Source: Porphyromonadaceae bacterium UBA7180
GTDB taxonomy: Bacteria > Bacteroidota > Bacteroidia > Bacteroidales > Muribaculaceae
NCBI GenBank assembly: GCA_002491165.1
Contig: DKVK01000018.1
Span: 1 to 19,723, forward strand
DNA: 19,723 bases
Direction of reading: 5' to 3'
Both the position numbers and the translations under genes were made by a program. Positions 14,193-19,723 of this stretch are shown one piece after another (the stretch's first letter is position 1; every line of letters starts with the position of its first letter). A model generated the notes under the pieces. That model did not search any database. It saw only the letters and a list, made by a program, of their open reading frames with translations, and was not told the origin of the DNA.

Positions 14193-17100
14193 TTACTTCA
14201 CCATGACTTTGTAGGGTTTGTTGTCGACGGTCACGATGTAAACGCCGGCGGCGGGAGCCGTGAAGCGTCGCGAGGCGGAGCCGCGGCTTTCGTGCAGGCG
14301 CAGGCCTTTGGCGTCGCTGACGGTGACGAAGGCGTCGGCGGGGCAGTCAACGGTGACGGTGCGGGCGTTGACGCGCACTGCCACGCCGTCGGCTGTCGGC
14401 GTGGAGATGCCGGTGCCGTAGGCATAATACGGGTCGGAGGGTGCCGACTCGGCGGTGCCGTAGAGGGCACGCACGGTGTAGCGGTGCTGCTCTCCGGCCG
14501 ATACTTTGTCCTTATAAGTGCGGATGTCGGCGGGGAGGTCAGCTATGGCCCGGCCGTCGCGGTAGACGCGGAAGCCGGTCAGCGTGAAGGCGTTCCCCTC
14601 GTAGTGCTGTATGAAGGCGAGGTCGTCCACGTAGAAGAGGAACTTGTCCTCGGAGTTGTAGTGTATGGCCATATACTTCGCGTCGGCGGGAACCGTGAAC
14701 TCGTACTTGGTCCAGTCGGATGGCACTTCGCTTACGACGTCGAGCGTGCGGAAAGCGGTGGTGGAAAGCGAGCCGGTGGAGTACATCACCTCGAAGCTCT
14801 CGTAACCCCATTCGTAGTTGGCGGTCTTGGCGAAGAACGACAGGGTGGTGCCGGGCACGAGCGCCGGGGTTATCAGCCAGTCGTTGTTCTGCACGGCCTT
14901 GCCGGTAGCATAATCCACGGCGGCGAAGGATGCGAGCACCTGGCTGCCGGTGCGTGCGCCGAACTCCGGAAGCACGCCCGTTACGCCCAGGATGTCGGGG
15001 TTGAAGACGATGTACGCCATGGGTTCGCCGCTGTTGTCGAAGCTCATCTGCGCGAAGCCGTAGGTGTTGGCGCCGTCGCCGTCAACGAGGGTGTAGTCGC
15101 CTATCTCGTCGATGGTGAAGGCGGTGTAGTTCTCGAACGAGTCGTTGATGCGGAGCACGTCGGCGTCGCCCCATGTGAGCACCACGTTGCCCTCTTCGTC
15201 GGCGTTACCGTCGAGGCGGTGCACCTCCGGGTACTGGGGTGCCACTACGCGGGTGGTGACGGGCGAGGAGAGGTTGTTGGCGGTGTGGTTGTCGTCGGCA
15301 TACTCTATGCGCAGGGTGTAGACGTAAGTCTTGCCTATCTCTGCTTCAGTCGGAATTACCTCGAAGCGCACCGGTGCGGTGGTGTTCTTGTCTATGACGG
15401 CAGGGTTGTCCTGTCGTGCCACTTCCACACCGTCGCGCAGGAGCACGGCGGAGAACCGGGTTGCTTTCTCCACGCCGTAGTTGGCGATGACTCCCTTGTA
15501 GACGGCCTTCTTGCCGGCGGCTACTTCCGCCGGGCCGGCGAAGGTGTAGACGCCGAGGTCATAGAGCGCTTTCGACTGCATCTGCACACGGTCGATGGCT
15601 ATGTCCTGGCCGGAGTATCCGTTGCCCAGGAAGGAGATACGTCCCCAGCCCAAGTCCTTGAAATCGGAGAGGTCGTAGGTGTACTGGTACCAGCCGCTGC
15701 CGCGCTCCTTGTCGTCGATGTAGATGGGCGACGTGAAGGCGCGGAACTCGCCGTCGGGGCCGAGAAGCTCTACCGTCAGGTTGTCCATGAAGGGGTCGTC
15801 GTCATAGACATTGTTCACGCTGAGGCTGTGGTAGATGCAGAAGGAGAACTCCGGCACGTCGTAGGCCGAGAGGTCCAGTTTGGGCGAAATCATGCGGCAC
15901 TGCGAGTCGCGGTTGCCGTAAGTGGACTGGAATACGGCGAGTCCGCCGTCGCCGTCGGCCGGGTCGCATTGCGGGTCGCTGCTGGCGCTCATGAGGGTCC
16001 ACAGTTGGTTGTTGCCCTTGACGCGGTGGAGCGTCCACGGGTCGTTCTGCACCGCGGCGTCGGAGAAGGACTCGAAGAAGTCGGGCTGATACGGGTCGCC
16101 GTAAACGAGGTGGTCGGTGACGGCATATTCTCCCTGGCCGGTGGTGCTCATCGGCGTCACGGCATAGTAGATGAAGTATTGCTTCTCGGCGGGGTCGAGT
16201 GTCTCGTCGGTGAAGGAGGTGCCGGTGGCGTTGCGGGTCATTGTGACGCCGTCGTTGCGCACTATCTGGTAGGTGAGCGCGGCGGGGTCAATGTAGCCGC
16301 CGTTCTCGCCCTCGGTGGGAGCCTGCCACGAGATTACGGGCTTGCCGGAGGCGTCGCTGAGCGTCAGGCCGGTGACGGGCAGCGGGGTGTCAACGCCCAC
16401 GAATACGCGGGTTTCGGCCTTCTCGCCGGCATTGTCGCCGTTATTGTAGGCCACCACGCGGTAGTCGTTCCAGCCGCCGCGCGGGTTGTTGTCGGTCCAT
16501 GTCAGCTTGGTGCCCTTGGCGGGAGCGGAGAAGGAGTGGAGCGGCGTCTGCGCGTTGCCGCGGAAGATGTCGATGTGCGAGATGGAGCCGAGCGTGGCAC
16601 CGCCCTTCGTCTTGGTCGGGGCGGTGAAGGAAACCGTTGCTGTCAGCGCGCCTCGCTCGCCCGCAGTGGCGGTAAGGTCAGTGACGGGTGCCGGTGCCGA
16701 GGCATCGGCCACGGCGTCGACGGTGATGTCGTCGATGAAGAGATAGTAGCGTTTCTTGCCCGAGACTACGTGGAAGCCCACATAGTAGTTGCCAGAAGCC
16801 GAGGCGGTGAACTCGTGGCTGAACTGCTGTTTATCCTTGTGGTTGTATTCGGTGGCGGGGTGGATAACGGACTGTGCGGCCACTGTGTTGTGCGGGCCGG
16901 CGGTAACTTCCAGTTTCTCCTTGTCGCCGCGTGTCCACAGGGTGTAGGTAACGCGGTATTTCTTACCCTGTTCCACGGTGAAGGAGGGGGAGATGATCCA
17001 GTCGTCGGCAGCGTTCTCCGGGCTGTAGCCGTATACTGCGCAGGGCGACGAGCCGGTGCCGTCTTCCTTGCCGGCTACGGCGGGGAACTCCGGCGAATAC

Positions 17101-18839
17101 ATCCAGTAGCCCCAGTGGTACTGCGTGTCGGCGTCCTGGTTGGCGTCTATTACGGTGCAGAGGTCGAACTGCTCCTTGGTGTCGAAGCTGAACCTGCAGG
17201 GGAGCGAGGAGCCGCGGCCCAGGGGCATTGTCCCGGTGACTGCGGCGGGGCCTTCGCGGCCGTCCATCACGCCGGTGACTTCATAATAATATGAGCCGGC
17301 GTCCACGTCCAGCGGGTCGGTGAAGGTGGTTGTGGCGATGCCGGAGGCCACGCGGACGGCGTCGGGCATACGGGTTACGTTGTAGCGCACCTGCGAGGGG
17401 ACGATGTAGCCGTCGTTGCGCCCCTTCTGCGGGGCTTGCCACGAGATGGTGGCCGTGCCGTCGGCATTGTGGACGAGGGCAACATTGAGCGGTGCTTCCG
17501 GCGCGTCGATGCCCACATATTTGCTGTTGCCGGTGCGCGGGCCGGCGCCGGACGTGTTCCCGGCGTATGCCACGAAGCCGTGGATGCCTTCCGTAAGGGT
17601 CAGGTCGTGTGAGATTTGCTGTCCGGGCTGCACTTGCTTCGAGGCCACTTCGGCGCCGTCCACCAGCAGGTGGAGCGTAATGTTGCCGCTGAGCTGCGAG
17701 CCGTCGTAGGCGAGGGTCGGTGCCGTTACGGTGACGCTGCCGCTGAGCGCGCCGCCGCTGAACGACGGGGTGATGGCCGATACTGCCGCCGGGGCTTTGG
17801 CGGCAACGTCGGGCTTCGGTATGTAAAGGCCGGCATATTCCTCCATGTTGTCGAAGTCAGTAATCTTCTCGGCATGGCCCGTGGAGAGGTTCACCTCATA
17901 GAGGCCCGTGGTGAAGTTCGCCTGGCACGCAGCCCAGTAGAGCTTGTTGGTCACCGGGTCGAAGGTGGCCGACTGCACGAAGGCCGGGTTCAGCCCCGTG
18001 CGGCCGATGGCTGTGCACTCGCCGTTGCTCTTGTTGATGCGGTAGAGGGTGGATTCCGAACCCATCGAGATGCCGTAGAGTTCGCCCGAAAGGGAGCAGG
18101 CAATTGCGGCAAGTTGCGGCGTCTCGGCGATGGGGGATACCAGGCCGCTTATCGGGTCTATTTCCGAAATGGCCGGAACGAATTTCTCCAGCGCCCCTTC
18201 CACCAATTCTTTCTTGGTGTAGGAAACGGCGAAGATGCGGCCGCTGACCGGGTCGTAGGCCATGTCGTGGGTCACCTGCCGCTGGTCGAAGCCGTCGTTG
18301 ATGAAGGAGTTGATGATGCGGCTGAACTCCCCCGTCTTGATGTTATAGCTGCAGAAGGTCACGAAGGTGTAACCCATCTCGTCGGTGTAGATGTAATGGT
18401 TGTAATGGTAGACGTCTCCGGCCAGGCAACCGCCGCCGTTGGCATCATACTGCTGCGCGGCGAAGAGCGTTGGCGCGGCATAATTGCCGGCGGTGAAGGA
18501 GTAGATGCCGAACTGCCCGGTGGTGCCGGCCCATTCGGAGGTGTAGACCAGCGAGCCGTAGATAACGGTGCCGTCGCCCAGCACTTTCACCGGGGCGTTG
18601 GCGCGCGGGGCGGAGCCGGTGTCGTCGGCGTCGCGGAGTGAATTACGGTGGTTGGACCCCAAGGTGAAGACGTCCGAAGTCACACGGGGCGAGCCCGGTG
18701 CCTTCGGTGCGTTGATGCGCACGGGAGGTTGCGTCAGCGGCTTGCCGGGCGGGAAAATGCCGCGCGACTGTGCCCCGGCCGACAGGACTGTGCCGACGAT
18801 GAGCACCGCGGAAGCCGCAATGGAAGTAAAAAGATGCAT
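14193..18839 (-). CDS. Large secreted modular protein: Fn3 and choice-of-anchor-J type domains, T9SS-like tail
   Basis: A 1548-aa exported protein. A signal peptide is present (about 1-24, ending SAGAQS). Residues about 90-350 look like a propeller-type repeat region. Fibronectin-III-like modules occur near 445-535, 715-815, 820-915 and 1395-1475. Three segments resemble choice-of-anchor-J/cleaved-adhesin domains, with DDWIISPSF (about 613), RMISPKLDL (about 1005) and NDWLITPAL (about 1310) as marks. A CARDB-like module lies near 1090-1190. The last 70 residues (ending GVYIVTVDNKPYKVMVK) resemble a type IX secretion C-terminal domain. The protein is probably displayed on or released from the cell surface; the ligand is unknown and no peptidase or glycosidase motif is seen. 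It has its own promoter and terminator. Confidence 0.85.
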   Translation of the reverse strand: MHLFTSIAASAVLIVGTVLSAGAQSRGIFPPGKPLTQPPVRINAPKAPGSPRVTSDVFTLGSNHRNSLRDADDTGSAPRANAPVKVLGDGTVIYGSLVYTSEWAGTTGQFGIYSFTAGNYAAPTLFAAQQYDANGGGCLAGDVYHYNHYIYTDEMGYTFVTFCSYNIKTGEFSRIINSFINDGFDQRQVTHDMAYDPVSGRIFAVSYTKKELVEGALEKFVPAISEIDPISGLVSPIAETPQLAAIACSLSGELYGISMGSESTLYRINKSNGECTAIGRTGLNPAFVQSATFDPVTNKLYWAACQANFTTGLYEVNLSTGHAEKITDFDNMEEYAGLYIPKPDVAAKAPAAVSAITPSFSGGALSGSVTVTAPTLAYDGSQLSGNITLHLLVDGAEVASKQVQPGQQISHDLTLTEGIHGFVAYAGNTSGAGPRTGNSKYVGIDAPEAPLNVALVHNADGTATISWQAPQKGRNDGYIVPSQVRYNVTRMPDAVRVASGIATTTFTDPLDVDAGSYYYEVTGVMDGREGPAAVTGTMPLGRGSSLPCRFSFDTKEQFDLCTVIDANQDADTQYHWGYWMYSPEFPAVAGKEDGTGSSPCAVYGYSPENAADDWIISPSFTVEQGKKYRVTYTLWTRGDKEKLEVTAGPHNTVAAQSVIHPATEYNHKDKQQFSHEFTASASGNYYVGFHVVSGKKRYYLFIDDITVDAVADASAPAPVTDLTATAGERGALTATVSFTAPTKTKGGATLGSISHIDIFRGNAQTPLHSFSAPAKGTKLTWTDNNPRGGWNDYRVVAYNNGDNAGEKAETRVFVGVDTPLPVTGLTLSDASGKPVISWQAPTEGENGGYIDPAALTYQIVRNDGVTMTRNATGTSFTDETLDPAEKQYFIYYAVTPMSTTGQGEYAVTDHLVYGDPYQPDFFESFSDAAVQNDPWTLHRVKGNNQLWTLMSASSDPQCDPADGDGGLAVFQSTYGNRDSQCRMISPKLDLSAYDVPEFSFCIYHSLSVNNVYDDDPFMDNLTVELLGPDGEFRAFTSPIYIDDKERGSGWYQYTYDLSDFKDLGWGRISFLGNGYSGQDIAIDRVQMQSKALYDLGVYTFAGPAEVAAGKKAVYKGVIANYGVEKATRFSAVLLRDGVEVARQDNPAVIDKNTTAPVRFEVIPTEAEIGKTYVYTLRIEYADDNHTANNLSSPVTTRVVAPQYPEVHRLDGNADEEGNVVLTWGDADVLRINDSFENYTAFTIDEIGDYTLVDGDGANTYGFAQMSFDNSGEPMAYIVFNPDILGVTGVLPEFGARTGSQVLASFAAVDYATGKAVQNNDWLITPALVPGTTLSFFAKTANYEWGYESFEVMYSTGSLSTTAFRTLDVVSEVPSDWTKYEFTVPADAKYMAIHYNSEDKFLFYVDDLAFIQHYEGNAFTLTGFRVYRDGRAIADLPADIRTYKDKVSAGEQHRYTVRALYGTAESAPSDPYYAYGTGISTPTADGVAVRVNARTVTVDCPADAFVTVSDAKGLRLHESRGSASRRFTAPAAGVYIVTVDNKPYKVMVK

Positions 18840-18899
18840 ACTTGAGTATTATTGGTTAAATAAGTAAGGATAAAACAGGGTGGAAAAAACATCCGACCG

Positions 18900-18930
18900 C
18901 AAATTTAAACAATAATTCTCGTTCCTCAAA
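18900..18930 (-). promoter_or_regulatory. Promoter of the large secreted-protein gene
   Basis: On the minus strand TTTG (18930-18927), a 19-bp spacer and TAAATTTG (18907-18900) match the Bacteroidota consensus. The expected leader is about 55 bases. Confidence 0.8.
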
Positions 18931-18990
18931 ATAAAATAGCCATAAAATTGCAGTTTGTCCGATAAAATGCTATCCGGAGTGGAAAAACAG

Positions 18991-19029
18991 AAGTCCGTAA
19001 CCCGGCCGAAGCGGTCGGATCACGGACTT
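18991..19029 (-). terminator. Terminator of the partial secreted-protein gene
   Basis: AAGTCCGT (18991-18998) pairs with ACGGACTT (19022-19029). Inside, CCGGCC and GGTCGG extend the stem around GAAGC. On the minus strand a run of five T follows shortly after. It lies 51 bp past the stop at 19081. Confidence 0.75.
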
Positions 19030-19080
19030 TCTATACATTATGTCCCGCGCTGTTTTTGCGTCAGGGCGCGGGTGCCGGTT

Positions 19081-19723
19081 TTATTTTACGACTACTTTGG
19101 AGACTTTGGAGCCCTGACGGCGGATGAAGATGCCGTCGGCGGGTTCGGATACGCGCACGCCGTTGAGGTTGAAGTATTCCACCGGTGCGTCAAGGTCGGG
19201 GTTGATGCTGTCTATACCTGTCTGAGTGGTGCTGTATACGACTTTGACATAGGTGAAAGCCACTATTCCCGATTCGGCGTTGTTTTCCAGCAGGAATTCG
19301 TTGGTATCCCCATTCGGCGTCCATACGTATCCGCTTGAGAACGATAGTCCGTCGGGCCATTCTGTGGCAGCCGCGCCTTCATATCCTTCTACAGTAGCCT
19401 TGCTGGTGTAACCGGAACCGGAGAGAGAGAGGTCGCTGTACAGGCCTACCGACTCGATGTTGCAGCCCTCGGGAACCGTGATGGTAAGGGTGGATTGCGG
19501 ATAAATGCGCACGCGGTAGCCGGTAGAGACCTTATAAATGTTGGGACGCGTGTTCATGGGGTCGGCGCCTTCTATCTGTTCGGCCACAAGGGTAACTCCG
19601 TTTTCAGTGAACGTTTCACCATCGATGTAATAGGTAGTCTGGCCTTCTTCCCAGGTGAGTCCGGCGGCCATTTCAGGGACATTGAAGTTGGTTTCGGATG
19701 TTACGGCCTCCTGTGCCGATGCT
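19081..19723 (-). CDS. Secreted protein with C-terminal sorting-like tail, 5' end outside the window
   Basis: Open to the window edge, at least 213 codons; the first methionine inside the window (19671) is not the start. The upstream residues ASAQEAVTSE look like the end of a signal peptide. The body is rich in Thr, Gly, Tyr and Glu and likely beta-rich. The tail, VEYFNLNGVRV followed by GIFIRRQGSKVSKVVVK, is a C-terminal pattern common in exported Bacteroidales proteins and probably a sorting or anchoring signal. It points the same way as the large secreted protein but is separated by a terminator. No enzyme domain is visible in the part present. Confidence 0.75.
   Translation of the reverse strand, partial: ASAQEAVTSETNFNVPEMAAGLTWEEGQTTYYIDGETFTENGVTLVAEQIEGADPMNTRPNIYKVSTGYRVRIYPQSTLTITVPEGCNIESVGLYSDLSLSGSGYTSKATVEGYEGAAATEWPDGLSFSSGYVWTPNGDTNEFLLENNAESGIVAFTYVKVVYSTTQTGIDSINPDLDAPVEYFNLNGVRVSEPADGIFIRRQGSKVSKVVVK

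Noticed and set aside
14292..17294. 1000-codon plus-strand frame
   Set aside because: It is antisense to the large secreted protein; the translation is Gly/Val/Ala-rich with no domain, and the minus strand has signal peptide, modules, promoter and terminator.

Overview
The window looks like a chromosomal segment from a Bacteroidales bacterium, possibly Muribaculaceae (inference). Several promoters have the Bacteroidota pattern TTTG or TTG, about 20 bp, then TAnnTTTG. There is a large secreted protein with fibronectin-III and choice-of-anchor-J type modules, and two secreted proteins end in T9SS-like C-terminal tails. The integrase remnant and the IS are also of Bacteroidota types.

Region 1 (about 81-7024) is a fic gene split by an accessory block. 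The 5' part (81-392, with the class II inhibitory helix) and the 3' part (6551-7024, with the HPWADGNGR catalytic motif) stay in the same frame. They are separated by 6,150 bp flanked by an 8-bp direct repeat, TGAAAAAC (385-392 and 6543-6550). The block starts exactly at the inverted repeat of a two-ORF ISL3/ISAon1-like IS (393-1964). It carries a five-gene minus-strand operon: a 93-aa protein, a PD-(D/E)XK-like protein, pyroglutamyl peptidase, a voltage-gated-type ion channel with an unusual filter, and a 52-aa protein. It then holds an RNA-like structured region and ends in the middle of a tyrosine integrase gene. The IS has no target duplication of its own; the duplication surrounds the whole block. 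I read this as one-ended mobilisation of neighbouring genes, as known for ISEcp1. This is the most notable signal in the window.

Region 2 (7080-12793, plus strand) starts at a consensus promoter so close to the ATG that the mRNA should be almost leaderless. It encodes a 1001-aa protein joining two receiver-like domains to a PEP-synthase/PPDK-type ATP-grasp domain, then a coiled-coil protein and shikimate kinase. These are followed by a SAM methyltransferase and a VanW-family gene with a probable frameshift near its 5' end. A bidirectional terminator (12811-12848) closes the region.

Region 3 (12871-19723, minus strand) holds a CobW/G3E metal-chaperone GTPase with 22 histidines in a 35-residue stretch, a 1548-aa modular secreted protein, and the 3' part of another secreted protein that runs off the window. 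Each is separated from its neighbour by a clear terminator hairpin.
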